Source: Nocardioidaceae bacterium (GTDB lineage: Bacteria; Actinomycetota; Actinomycetes; Propionibacteriales; Nocardioidaceae). From it: a DNA stretch of 64,000 bases. Shown here piece by piece: positions 17,157 to 26,355 of the stretch. The position numbers and the translations under genes are program-made. Location of the stretch: assembly GCA_030655315.1 (NCBI GenBank), contig JAURVT010000012.1, positions 47,733-111,732 on the forward strand, in the 5' to 3' direction. Below the pieces are notes generated by a model. That model saw only the letters and a program-made list of their open reading frames with translations, did not search any database and was not told the DNA's origin. Numbering within the stretch: position 1 is the first letter of the stretch; each line of letters begins with the position of its first letter.

Positions 17157-17885
17157 ATGGCCCTCCCCGCGCTGACCACCGTCCCGACCGCCGGCCACGA
17201 CGGCGCCTCGCCCGTGCTTCAGGCCTACGTCTCGCGCCCGTCCGGCGAGGGACCCTGGCCCGGCGTCGTCGTGGTGCACGAGGCGTTCGGCCTGGACGAG
17301 GTGACGTGCCGCCAGGCGGACCGGCTCGCGGCCGCCGGCTACCTCGCGGTGGCCGTCGACCTGTTCAGCGCCGGTGGCGCGCGCCGGTGCCTGGTGTCGA
17401 CCTTCCGGGCGCTGTTCGCGGGTCAGGGCCGCGCGTTCGTCGACATCGAGGCCACCCGTGCGTGGACGGCCGCGCGCGAGGACTGCACCGGCATCGTCGG
17501 GTCGATCGGCTTCTGCATGGGCGGTGGCTTCGCGCTCCTCACCGCCTCGCGCGGCTTCGACGCCGCGTCCGTGAACTACGGCCAGCTGCCCAAGGACCTC
17601 GACGCCGCCCTCGAGGGCGCCTGCCCGATCGTGGGCAGCTTCGGCGCCAAGGACCCGTCCCTCAAGGGCGCGGCGACCACCCTCGACGACGCGCTCGCGC
17701 GGGCCGGCGTCCCCCACGACGTCAAGGAGTACCCCGGCGCGGGCCACTCGTTCATGAACGACGCCCCGGTCGGACCGAAGGTGCTCCGACCGCTGATGCG
17801 CGTCGGCGGCCTCGTCCCGCACCCGGCCGCCGCCGAGGACGCCTGGCGCCGGATCGAGGACTTCTTCGGCACCCACCTGCGCTGA
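17157..17885 (+). CDS. Dienelactone hydrolase family protein
   Basis: 242-residue alpha/beta hydrolase. The nucleophile elbow is GSIGFCMGGGFALL with catalytic Cys near residue 120, as in dienelactone hydrolases rather than Ser hydrolases. The acid is probably in FGAKDPSLKG and the catalytic His in YPGAGHSFMND. The N-terminal oxyanion region GVVVVHEAFGLDEVT also fits. No aromatic-degradation genes are nearby, so the physiological substrate is unknown. ATG at 17157 follows a leaderless-type -10. Confidence 0.88.
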   Translation: MALPALTTVPTAGHDGASPVLQAYVSRPSGEGPWPGVVVVHEAFGLDEVTCRQADRLAAAGYLAVAVDLFSAGGARRCLVSTFRALFAGQGRAFVDIEATRAWTAAREDCTGIVGSIGFCMGGGFALLTASRGFDAASVNYGQLPKDLDAALEGACPIVGSFGAKDPSLKGAATTLDDALARAGVPHDVKEYPGAGHSFMNDAPVGPKVLRPLMRVGGLVPHPAAAEDAWRRIEDFFGTHLR

Positions 17886-17974
17886 CGGACTGCGGGCGCG
17901 GCCGTCCCACGCGTCCCGCCGGCACCACCTCACACGGAGGACCGACGGGACCACGGGACGTTCTCCGCGGTCGC

Positions 17975-18300
17975 GTCGGAAGACCGTGCCTACCTGGGAA
18001 TCCGACACCGGCGCAGCCCGCCCCTACTCCCCCGGCTCGTGAACGGGCGCACAACAGGTGACGCGCGAGTACCTCTTCCCCCACCTGGGGGAGGGGCGTA
18101 GAACGGAACCAGAACTCCACAGTCGGCACAGCAGCCCCGGAAGCACCCACGCGGCGATCACCCGTCCTATGGGGAAGTCTCTTCGGGCACCCGCCCTACC
18201 ACCGAGGTAGCCGGGCCCGGGCAGACGATGATGACAGCACGCCAGGTCACCGAGACGCTGCGCCAGGACGGCGTCGCCCCCTTCCGGGGCGGCGCCGTCC
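17975..18300 (+). ncRNA. Probable Ms1 (MTS2823/scr3559-type) 6S-like RNA
   Basis: The 426-bp gap 17886-18311 has no credible ORF, but it is strongly structured and sits between the Rv3661 and Rv3662c homologues, the exact site of Ms1 in mycobacteria. Ms1 is an RNA of about 300 nt that binds core RNA polymerase. A long hairpin (18070-18100, stem UACCUCUUCCCCC against GGGGGAGGGGCGUA, ACCU loop) is visible. CUACCU near 17990 can pair with AGGUAG near 18206, closing a rod. A 15-bp GC hairpin at 18266-18300 ends the region. The 5' end is approximate. The strand is taken from the mycobacterial arrangement and the dienelactone insertion does not disturb it. Confidence 0.65.
18266..18300. terminator. 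Strong hairpin ending the Ms1-like RNA
   Basis: GGACGGCG-U-CGCCCC pairs fully with its complement around a CUUCC loop (15 bp, one U-G pair). It lies 11 bp from the stop of the convergent gene 18312-19034. It has no U-run, as usual for high-GC actinobacteria, and can serve both strands. Confidence 0.6.
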
Positions 18301-18311
18301 ATCTGTGTGCG

Positions 18312-19034
18312 TCAGCGGGGGGCCAGGGGGGTGGCCTCGACGCCGACCGCGAAGGCCTCGGCGGCGTAGAGCAGCCAGCGGTGCACCCCGGCCGGCTCGC
18401 CGCCGGCGTAGGCACCGAGCGCGCCGGCGTAGGCCCCGGGACGAGCCGCGTGGCCGGCCTCGGGCACGGTGACGCCGGCCGGGTCGACGCCGCGGGCGAC
18501 GAGCACCAGCCGCTCGGCGGCCCGGGCGACGACGGCGTTGTGGCTGACGAAGGCGTTCGCGGCCACCACCTCGGCGTGCACCAGCGCCGCGACCAGGAGG
18601 CCGGGCGCCTGCGTGGGCTGGGCGAGCGTGCGGGCGAGCGCCGCGAGCCGGGCCGACCCGCTGGGCTGGAACGGGCGGCCGAGGTCGTCGTCGGGCACCA
18701 GGCCGGCCGCGACCAGGGCGTGCACCCGGGCGAGCGCCTGGAGCGGCGAGCGCTGCCAGACCGGCACCAGGCCGAGCAGCTGGGTCGACATCCGCGCACA
18801 GGCCATCGCGGTCGGGTCGGCCGTGCCCGCGCGCAGCGCCTCGAGGTCGCGGGTGCCGGTCTCGAGCGACGCCGACGCGTCCGCGCCGCGCAGCAGAGAC
18901 TCGGCGGTGACGTCGGGGGTGCTCCGGCGCAGGCCGCGGTCGCGCAGGAGCGCGTCCATCCCGTCTCGCACCCCCGCGTAGGCGGAGGGCACGCCCTCGA
19001 GGTGGGCGTGCTCGTCGAACGGGTCGGCTGCCAC
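18312..19034 (-). CDS. Conserved actinobacterial protein, Rv3662c family
   Basis: 240 residues, soluble, Ala/Leu-rich and predicted largely helical. I see no catalytic motif. Conserved-looking stretches are RSPLQALARVHALVA, ALVHAEVVAANAFVSHNAVVARA and GVHRWLLYAAEAFAVGVEATPL. The segment FVSHNAVVARAAERLVLVARGVDP resembles a Fic/DOC-type helical scaffold, but the HPFxxGN motif is missing. Homologues are often labelled oxidoreductase without evidence. GTG at 19034 was chosen because the methyltransferase promoter lies immediately beyond it. Confidence 0.75.
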   Translation of the reverse strand: MAADPFDEHAHLEGVPSAYAGVRDGMDALLRDRGLRRSTPDVTAESLLRGADASASLETGTRDLEALRAGTADPTAMACARMSTQLLGLVPVWQRSPLQALARVHALVAAGLVPDDDLGRPFQPSGSARLAALARTLAQPTQAPGLLVAALVHAEVVAANAFVSHNAVVARAAERLVLVARGVDPAGVTVPEAGHAARPGAYAGALGAYAGGEPAGVHRWLLYAAEAFAVGVEATPLAPR

Positions 19035-19069
19035 GCCGCGAGCGTACGGGCCCGCAGCCGCGACGTTGC

Positions 19070-19075
19070 TAGCGT
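19070..19075 (+). promoter_or_regulatory. -10 hexamer TAGCGT, leaderless methyltransferase gene
   Basis: TAGCGT lies 7 nt before the GTG at 19083. The gap to the divergent gene is only 48 bp, so both promoters overlap. Confidence 0.45.
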
Positions 19076-19082
19076 CCTCCCT

Positions 19083-19886
19083 GTGGACGACGCGGTGCGG
19101 GAGTCGAGGTCGCGACGGTTCGACGCCGTCGCGGAGTCCTACGCGCGCGGACGCCCGCCCTACCCCGACCGCGCCACCCGGTGGCTGACCGACGGGATGC
19201 GCTCGCGCGTCCTCGAGCTGGGCGCCGGCACCGGCCAGATGACGGCCGCGCTCGCCGCGTGGGGCCACGAGGTCGTCGCCACCGACCCGTCCGGGCCGAT
19301 GCTCGCCCAGCTGCCCGCCGACCTCGGTGTCGACGTGGTGCGGACGCCGGCCGAGCAGCTGCCCTTCACCGCGTCGAGCTTCGACGTCGTGGTGGTCGCC
19401 CAGGCGTTCCACTGGTTCGACGCCGAGCGCGCGCTGCCCGAGATCGCCCGGGTGCTGCGCCCCGACGGTCTGCTGTCGGTGGTCTGGAACCGGCTGGACG
19501 AGTCCATCCCCTGGGTCCGGCGGCTGATGGGCCTGATCCGGCCCGACGGCCCCGGCCCGCGCGACGGCGACACCCGTCCGTACCTGTCGTCCGAGCTGTT
19601 CGCCGACCACCGGAGCGCCGTGTTCGCGCACTGGCAGGAGGTCGACCTCTCCGCGCTCCAGGCACTCGTCGCGTCGCGCTCCTACGTCGCCGAGCGCACC
19701 CCCGACGACCGGGCCCGACTGGCCGGCCAGGTGGCCGACCTCTACACCGAGCACGTGCGCGGCACCGGCGGCCTGCGGCTGCGCTACCGCACCGAGTGCG
19801 ACCGCGCCACCGTCGTCCGGTCGGCGCTCCCCGCGCCGACGACCTCGCCCACCGACGACGGCGGGCTGCTCGTCGACTTCCGCTGA
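19083..19886 (+). CDS. Class I SAM-dependent methyltransferase (UbiE/UbiG-like)
   Basis: 267 residues. SAM motif I is RVLELGAGTGQMTAALA near residue 43. The acidic loop is EVVATDPSGPML, motif II is ASSFDVVVVAQAFHWFD, and motif III is EIARVLRPDGLLSVVWN. AQAFHWFD is typical of the methyltransferase type-11 group of fungal/actinobacterial small-molecule enzymes. The substrate is unknown. The long N-terminal open frame back to 18228 was rejected because the family fold starts at RRFDAVAESYARGRP. Confidence 0.88.
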   Translation: MDDAVRESRSRRFDAVAESYARGRPPYPDRATRWLTDGMRSRVLELGAGTGQMTAALAAWGHEVVATDPSGPMLAQLPADLGVDVVRTPAEQLPFTASSFDVVVVAQAFHWFDAERALPEIARVLRPDGLLSVVWNRLDESIPWVRRLMGLIRPDGPGPRDGDTRPYLSSELFADHRSAVFAHWQEVDLSALQALVASRSYVAERTPDDRARLAGQVADLYTEHVRGTGGLRLRYRTECDRATVVRSALPAPTTSPTDDGGLLVDFR

Positions 19887-19991
19887 CCTCCCCGGAGACC
19901 GGCACGAGGACGAACCCGGCGATAACCTCGCCGCGGCGCCCGATCCGACCTACGGTGATCGCCACGTCCGTCCGGTTCGTGGAGGAGGCAG

Positions 19992-21281
19992 ATGGGGCAC
20001 TACGCGCGACTCGCCCACAACCGCGACTTCACGCTGCTGTGGACCGGTGGCGCGCTGCGCGAGATGGGCAGCTCGATGGCGGCGTTCGCGCTCCCGCTCA
20101 TCGCGTTCGCGGTGTCCGGGTCGGCCCTCCAGGCCGGCTGGGTGGCCGCGATGGAGATGGTCGGGTTCGTCCTGCTGGTCCTGCCGGCCGGCGTCGTCGT
20201 CGACCGCGTCAACCGCCGCACCGTCCTGCTGGGCACGAGCCTCCTGGGCCTGGCCGCCTACGGCAGCGTCCTCGCCGCCGCCCTCCTGGCCGACCTGACG
20301 ACGACGCACCTCGCCGTCGTCGCGCTGCTCACCGGCTGCGGCGAGGCGTTCGGGCGTCCGGCCGAGATGGCGACGATCCGGCGCCTCGTCGACCGCGAGG
20401 ACCTGCCCGCCGCGATCAGCCAGAACGTCGCGCGCAGCAGCGTCGCCGAGCTCGGCGGCGGCCCCCTGTCCGGGCTGGCCCTCGGGCTCACCCGCTGGGC
20501 GCCGTTCGCGGCCACCGTCGTGGGCTACGCCGCGGCCACGCTCTGCACGCTCGCGATCCGCACCTCGCTGGCCGCTCCCGCGCGCGAGGGCGACCCCACG
20601 ACGATGCGCCGCGACCTGGTGCAGGGCCTGCGGTTCGTCGGACGCTCGCCGTTCCGCCGCGCCTTCTTCCTCTACGCCGCGCTGAGCAACCTGGTCGTCG
20701 CGGCGGTGTTCCTGCTCGTCGCGCTGCGGATGCTCGACGCGGGCTGGTCGCCGTTCGTCATCGGCCTCACCGAGACCGCCTCGGGCCTGGCCGGGCTGGC
20801 GGGCGCGACCGTCGCGCCCCACGTCATCGACCGCGTGGGCACCGGGTGGATCGCCATCGGGTCGGCGTTCGCCATGGCCCTCGCGGTGGCGCCGCTGATC
20901 TGGACGGCGCACCCGCTGGCGGTCGCGCTCCTGCTCGGGACCGGCGTCGCGGCGCAGCCGGTGATGATCGCCGGCGTCAGCTCCTACCTGCTCACGACCA
21001 CGCCCGAGCAGATGCAGGGCCGGATCTCGACCGCCACCCACTTCGTCACCCACGCCACCGTCCCGCTGGGCCCCCTGCTGGCCGGGGTCCTCGTGACCGC
21101 GATCGGCTTCGAGCGCACCACCGCGGTGCTCGTCGGGCTGCTGCTGCTGTGCGCGGTCTACGTGCTCGGCCGAGGGGTGGTCCGCGACGTCGGCACGCCC
21201 GACACGTGGCCCACCGAGCCCGAGCCCGTCCCGGAGTGGTCGGCGCGCGGCCGGCACCGCGCCGACGCGGGTCGGGACTGA
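19992..21281 (+). CDS. MFS transporter, DHA3-like exporter
   Basis: 429 residues with about 12 predicted membrane helices. The helix 2-3 loop reads DRVNRRTVLLG, the classical MFS loop motif, and there is a second-half copy in HVIDRVGTGWIAIGS. The opening RDFTLLWTGGALREMGSSMAAFALPLIAF and the overall length resemble the EntS/DHA3 drug or siderophore exporter group. The C-terminus is a charged cytoplasmic tail. GGAGGAGG sits 4 nt before the ATG at 19992, and a TACGGT hexamer near 19952 suggests a leadered transcript. Confidence 0.88.
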   Translation: MGHYARLAHNRDFTLLWTGGALREMGSSMAAFALPLIAFAVSGSALQAGWVAAMEMVGFVLLVLPAGVVVDRVNRRTVLLGTSLLGLAAYGSVLAAALLADLTTTHLAVVALLTGCGEAFGRPAEMATIRRLVDREDLPAAISQNVARSSVAELGGGPLSGLALGLTRWAPFAATVVGYAAATLCTLAIRTSLAAPAREGDPTTMRRDLVQGLRFVGRSPFRRAFFLYAALSNLVVAAVFLLVALRMLDAGWSPFVIGLTETASGLAGLAGATVAPHVIDRVGTGWIAIGSAFAMALAVAPLIWTAHPLAVALLLGTGVAAQPVMIAGVSSYLLTTTPEQMQGRISTATHFVTHATVPLGPLLAGVLVTAIGFERTTAVLVGLLLLCAVYVLGRGVVRDVGTPDTWPTEPEPVPEWSARGRHRADAGRD

Positions 21282-21293
21282 CACACTCCGGCC

Positions 21294-22466
21294 ATGGGCA
21301 GCACGGGCGTCGCGGTCGTGGGCGGCGTCCTCACGGTCCTCGCGCTGCTGGTCGCGGTCGTCGCGCTGCGCCGCTCGCGTCGCACCCTCGGCTCGCCCGC
21401 CGACCGTGCCACCTACACGACCCTGCACACCGCCTCGCTCGCGGCGCCGTGGCTGCGCGGCGGCCTCGACCCGGCCAGCGCCGAGCGGGCGCTCCCCCAC
21501 CTGCGCGACCTGCTGGGGGCGCCCTCGGTCGCCCTCACCGACACCGACCGCGTGCTCGCCTGGGACGGGCCGGGCCGGTCGTGGCGCGCGGCCGTCGGGG
21601 CGACGGCGGCCTCGGCCATGACGTCCGGCAGCACGCAGGTGGTCGCCACGCCGGACGGGCCGATGAGCCATGCCATCGTCGCGCCGCTCGCCGTCGGGTC
21701 CGACGGGACGTCCGCGGTCGTCGGCTCGGTGGTCGTGATGACCGACGACGCCTCGGCCGGGCTGGTCCGGGCGAGCACCGAGGTGGCCCGGTGGGTGTCG
21801 GGGCAGCTCGAGCTCGGCGAGCTCGACTCCTCGCGCACCGCGCTGATGGAGGCCGAGCTGCGGGCGCTGCGGGCCCAGATCTCGCCCCACTTCGTCTACA
21901 ACTCGCTCGGCGCGATCGCGTCGTTCGTCCGGACCGACCCCGAGCGGGCCCGCGAGCTGCTCCTCGAGTTCGCCGACTTCACCCGCTACTCCTTCCGGCG
22001 GCACGGCGACTTCACGACGCTCGCCGAGGAGCTGCGCTCGATCGAGCGGTACCTGGTGCTCGAGAAGGCGCGCTTCGGCGACCGCCTGCGGGTGCGCATC
22101 CGGGTGGCGCCCGAGGTGCTCAGCGTGACGGTGCCCTTCCTGTCGATCCAGCCGCTCGTCGAGAACGCCGTGCGGCACGGCCTGGAGCGCAAGCCCGGCG
22201 AGGGGACGATCAGCGTCCTGGCCGAGGACGTGGGCCCCGAGTGCGTCATCACCATCGAGGACGACGGCGTCGGCGAGGACCCCGAGCGCGTCCGGGCCGC
22301 CCTGGCCGGGGACGGCGCGAGCGACTCGGTGGGCCTCGGCAACGTCGACCAGCGGATGCGCACGGTCTACGGCGACGCCTACGGCATCGTCATCGAGACC
22401 GCCCCCGGAGCCGGCACCCGCGTGGTCCTGCGGGTGCCCAAGTTCGCGCCGCGGACCACCACCTAG
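21294..22466 (+). CDS. LytS-type sensor histidine kinase
   Basis: 390 residues. One N-terminal membrane helix (VAVVGGVLTVLALLVAVVAL) is followed by a GAF-like sensory region (about 45-165). The His_kinase domain of the LytS/YehU class has phospho-acceptor His in RAQISPHFVYNSLGAIASFV near residue 200. The ATPase domain has N-box SIQPLVENAVRHGLE and G1 box ITIEDDGVGEDPE. Such kinases pair with LytTR response regulators. The only one here lies 5.3 kb downstream at 27785, next to symporter genes, so the pair appears split. Start follows a CACACT hexamer by 6 nt. Confidence 0.92.
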   Translation: MGSTGVAVVGGVLTVLALLVAVVALRRSRRTLGSPADRATYTTLHTASLAAPWLRGGLDPASAERALPHLRDLLGAPSVALTDTDRVLAWDGPGRSWRAAVGATAASAMTSGSTQVVATPDGPMSHAIVAPLAVGSDGTSAVVGSVVVMTDDASAGLVRASTEVARWVSGQLELGELDSSRTALMEAELRALRAQISPHFVYNSLGAIASFVRTDPERARELLLEFADFTRYSFRRHGDFTTLAEELRSIERYLVLEKARFGDRLRVRIRVAPEVLSVTVPFLSIQPLVENAVRHGLERKPGEGTISVLAEDVGPECVITIEDDGVGEDPERVRAALAGDGASDSVGLGNVDQRMRTVYGDAYGIVIETAPGAGTRVVLRVPKFAPRTTT

Positions 22467-22493
22467 CGGACACGACCGGCCGCCCGGCGCCGT

Positions 22494-22516
22494 CCGCCCT
22501 GAGCGAACGAGGGCGG
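22494..22516 (+). terminator. Hairpin downstream of the histidine kinase
   Basis: CCGCCCT and AGGGCGG form a 7-bp stem with a 9-nt loop, 27 bp after the kinase stop codon. There is no U-tract. Confidence 0.45.
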
Positions 22517-22546
22517 GGTCTCCTGGTCGCTGTCGGTGGACGGTCC

Positions 22547-22552
22547 TAGGCT
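22547..22552 (+). promoter_or_regulatory. -10 hexamer TAGGCT, leaderless ClgR-like gene
   Basis: TAGGCT lies 6 nt before the ATG at 22559, so transcription should start on the A of ATG. Confidence 0.55.
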
Positions 22553-22558
22553 CGGTCC

Positions 22559-22888
22559 ATGACGGTCACCGCCCTGCCCACCGCACCCGCGCACGACGCG
22601 AGCCGGGACGAGCCCCTCCTGCGGGAGGTCTTCGGGGCGCTCCTGCGCCGCACGCGGTCCGAGCGGGGCATGACGCTCCGCGAGCTGGCGGCGGCGTCCA
22701 CGGTGTCACTGGCCTACCTCTCCGAGATCGAGCGCGGCCACAAGGAGCCCTCCTCGGAGGTGCTCGGCGCGGTCTGCCACGCCCTCGGCCTGCGGATGCT
22801 CGACCTCGTCCACCAGGCCACGCTGGTGCTCGCCGCCCACGAGCGCGCCACCGCGTCCCCCGCCGGCGTCGTGGCGCTGGCGGCCTGA
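22559..22888 (+). CDS. XRE-family regulator, ClgR-like
   Basis: 109 residues: a single helix-turn-helix ([42 protein letters not shown], residues 38-79) and a short tail. The recognition helix [11 protein letters not shown] and the phrase [23 protein letters not shown] closely follow ClgR, the actinobacterial activator of clp protease and recA genes. It could equally be a paralogue, because ClgR usually lies beside pgsA/cinA rather than here. It overlaps the start of the DUF402 gene. Confidence 0.75.
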   Translation: MTVTALPTAPAHDASRDEPLLREVFGALLRRTRSERGMTLRELAAASTVSLAYLSEIERGHKEPSSEVLGAVCHALGLRMLDLVHQATLVLAAHERATASPAGVVALAA

Positions 22889-23406
22889 CCACCGGGCTCC
22901 GGGCCGGCGACACCGTCCACGTCGCCTGGAGCAAGTGGGGCGGGCTCCCGCACTGGGAGCTCGACGCCTACCTCCTCGGCGACGACGACCACGGCACGTG
23001 GCTCTACGTGCCCGCTGGCACGGTGCAGACCAAGCCGAGCCACTCCTACGCCTCGCGCACCGACGCCACCATGCTGTTCGCCGACGGGGTGCCCGCGACG
23101 CCGAGCTTCCGCCGCGTCGAGGGCGCGCCGTCGTCGCGGCGCTACCGCGCCTACGTCGACATGACGACGCCGCCGGTCTGGGACGGCGACACCGTCGCGA
23201 TGGTCGACCTCGACCTCGACGTCGTGGTCACCACCGACGGCGAGGTGCGCGTGCTGGACGAGGACGAGCTGGCCGCCCACCGGGTGCTCTACGACTACCC
23301 CGACGACGTGGTCGCCCTCGCCGAGCAGTCGTGCGCCGACGTCGTCGAGGCCTTCCGCACCGGCCGCGAGCCCTACGCCAGCGTCGGCTGGTCCTGGCTC
23401 CCCTGA
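22885..23406 (+). CDS. DUF402 domain protein, possible CTG start
   Basis: About 173 residues with a DUF402/FomD-like fold: [25 protein letters not shown] and the metal-ligand-like [22 protein letters not shown]. The conserved beginning [23 protein letters not shown] is read from 22888, but no ATG, GTG or TTG precedes it. The first conventional start (GTG 23008) would cut off about 40 conserved residues. CTG at 22885 overlaps the TGA of the regulator gene (CTGA), mimicking the ATGA coupling seen across the window, so I propose it as the start. Members of the family are nucleoside phosphate phosphatases; the role here is unknown. Confidence 0.65.
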   Translation: MTTGLRAGDTVHVAWSKWGGLPHWELDAYLLGDDDHGTWLYVPAGTVQTKPSHSYASRTDATMLFADGVPATPSFRRVEGAPSSRRYRAYVDMTTPPVWDGDTVAMVDLDLDVVVTTDGEVRVLDEDELAAHRVLYDYPDDVVALAEQSCADVVEAFRTGREPYASVGWSWLP

Positions 23407-23449
23407 CGCCGGGGCCCTCGCGCGCCCGAGGCCGTCCGCGCGGCGGCGG

Positions 23450-24919
<1,470 letters not shown>

Positions 24920-24944
24920 CCCGTCCGTCGCTCCCACCCCACCC

Positions 24945-25031
24945 ATCCGTCAGTTCTGCCGGTGCCGTCCGTCGGTTCCGCCGGCGGACCACCAGCCGAA
25001 CCGCCGGACGGGTCCAGCAGAACTGACGGAT
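24945..25031. repeat. Long intergenic palindrome between guaB1 and bioQ
   Basis: A perfect 15-bp inverted repeat (ATCCGTCAGTTCTGC at 24945-24959, complement at 25017-25031) encloses further imperfect arms (CCGTCCG.CGGTTC). A 21-nt segment at 24951-24971 is identical to part of the element at 4665-4782. Lying between convergent genes, it can act as a bidirectional terminator, and it belongs to a repeat family. Confidence 0.75.
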
Positions 25032-25060
25032 CGCGGGGAGGGACGGGTCAGTGGGGCGGG

Positions 25061-25657
25061 TCAGCGCTGGGTGGTGGCGTGCAGGCGGGCGCGGACGCCG
25101 GTGACGATCAGGTCGACGCCGAGGTCGAAGGACGCGGTGCGCGAGGCCGGCTCGCCCAGGTGCTCGTCGGCGGTGCCCGTGACGGCGCCGGCGCTGTCAG
25201 CCTGCAGCTGCGTCTGCTCGTCGCCCGCGTGGCCGAGGACGAGGTGCCAGACGGTGGTGGCCGCGCCGTGGGCGACCTCGGCGTCGCACCCGCCGGCGGC
25301 GAAGGCGGCCACCAGCTCGTCGAACGGACGACGCGCGCCCAGGCCGTAGGCCCGGGTGGTGGCCACGACCTCCGCGCCGTCGCGGTAGGCGAGCACGGCG
25401 TCGCGCAGCGTCGACGCGTGGTGGCGCACGCAGGCGTCCCAGGCCGTGCCCGGCAGGGGTCCGGGACGGGCGCCGCGTGCGAGCAGCTCGTCGGCGACCG
25501 AGGCGAGCAGCTCCTGCTTGCTCGAGACGTGCCAGTAGAGCGCGCTCGGGCGCACGTCGAGCTCGGTCGCGAGGCGCCGCATCGACAGGTCGGCCAGGCC
25601 GTAGCGGTCGAGGACGTCGAGCGCGTGGCTCACCACGTCGGCACGGCTGTGGGCCAC
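25061..25657 (-). CDS. bioQ: TetR-family repressor, probable BioQ
   Basis: 198 residues. The N-terminal HTH is DLSMRRLATELDVRPSALYWHVSSKQELL (about residues 25-53) and a TetR C-terminal domain follows. It is divergent from bioYMN, and the intergenic region carries two TGAAC-N3-GTTCA palindromes, matching the BioQ operator reported in Corynebacterium (TGAAC-N3-GTTAC). It therefore probably represses biotin uptake when biotin is ample. I take GTG at 25657 (GGAGG 7 nt upstream) as start. The longer GTG at 25684 would place the bioY -35 inside the gene. Confidence 0.8.
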   Translation of the reverse strand: MAHSRADVVSHALDVLDRYGLADLSMRRLATELDVRPSALYWHVSSKQELLASVADELLARGARPGPLPGTAWDACVRHHASTLRDAVLAYRDGAEVVATTRAYGLGARRPFDELVAAFAAGGCDAEVAHGAATTVWHLVLGHAGDEQTQLQADSAGAVTGTADEHLGEPASRTASFDLGVDLIVTGVRARLHATTQR

Positions 25658-25677
25658 GGACCGGCCTCCCGTCGTCG

Positions 25678-25706
25678 TTGACACCGCTGGGGCCCGAGCC
25701 TAACCT
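25678..25706 (+). promoter_or_regulatory. bioY promoter (-35 TTGACA, -10 TAACCT)
   Basis: A consensus TTGACA at 25678-25683 is separated by exactly 17 bp from TAACCT at 25701-25706. The expected transcription start is near 25713, inside the two operators, so repressor binding would block initiation. Confidence 0.75.
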
Positions 25707-25733
25707 GAACGCCGTTCACCTGAACAGCGTTCA
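25706..25733. promoter_or_regulatory. Tandem BioQ-type operators
   Basis: Two 13-bp palindromes, TGAACGCCGTTCA (25706-25718) and TGAACAGCGTTCA (25721-25733), are spaced 15 bp centre to centre. They overlap the -10/+1 region of bioY and lie upstream of the divergent tetR gene, which suggests joint autoregulation. Confidence 0.8.
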
Positions 25734-25755
25734 GGCACCTCGACCGAAGGCCGCC

Positions 25756-26352
25756 ATGACCACCGCCACCACCACGCGCCCGTCGCGCCGACTCGCGCCC
25801 GCCGACCTCGCCCTGGTGGCCTTCTTCGCCGCGCTGACCGCGACCTGCGCGATCCTCCCGGGCATCCCGCTCGGCAGCGGCGTGCCCATCACGCTGCAGA
25901 CGTTCGCGGTCGGCCTCGGCGCCGCGGTGCTCGGCGCGCGGCGCGGCACGCTGGCCGTGCTGCTCTACGTCGTGCTCGGGCTCGCGGGCCTGCCGATCTT
26001 CGCAGGCGGCGCCGGTGGGCTCGCCGTCCTCGCGGGGGCGTCGGCCGGATACATCGTGTCGTGGCCGTTCGCCACGCTGCTCATCGGCTTCCTGGTCGAG
26101 CGCCTCCCCCGGCGCCGCGTCGTCACCAGCATCCCGCTGGTGTTCGCGTGCGTCCTCGCCGGCAGCGTGGTGTTCATCCACCCGCTCGGGATCGTGGGCA
26201 TGGCGCTGCGGATCCCCGAGACCTCGCTCGGCCAGGCCGTGCTCTACGACCTGCCGTTCTGGCCCGGCGACCTCGTCAAGTGCGCGCTCGTCGCGGTGGT
26301 GGCGGTCAGCGTCCACCGCGCCTTTCCCGACCTGCTGCCGCGTCGCCGCTGA
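25756..26352 (+). CDS. bioY: BioY, biotin-binding S component of ECF transporter
   Basis: 198 residues with six predicted membrane helices. Family signatures are IPLGSGVPITLQTFAVGLGAAVLGARRGTL (written in pieces: VPITLQTFAVGL, LGARRGTLAVLLYVVLGLAG) and GLPIFAGGAGGLAVLAGASAG, where the GG-rich segment lines the biotin pocket. ATG at 25756 has AAGG 6 nt upstream. It is the first gene of bioYMN; only 3 bp separate it from bioM. Confidence 0.95.
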   Translation: MTTATTTRPSRRLAPADLALVAFFAALTATCAILPGIPLGSGVPITLQTFAVGLGAAVLGARRGTLAVLLYVVLGLAGLPIFAGGAGGLAVLAGASAGYIVSWPFATLLIGFLVERLPRRRVVTSIPLVFACVLAGSVVFIHPLGIVGMALRIPETSLGQAVLYDLPFWPGDLVKCALVAVVAVSVHRAFPDLLPRRR

Positions 26353-26355
26353 CGC

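Noticed and set aside
18024..18302. 92-codon minus-strand ORF in the Ms1-like interval
   Set aside because: No ribosome binding site, odd composition with many Cys/Arg, and it covers the structured RNA region.
17886..18311. RNase P RNA, tmRNA or SRP RNA as identity of the non-coding region
   Set aside because: I found none of the conserved RNase P core (GAGGAAAGTCC), tmRNA ends or SRP tetraloop domain on either strand.
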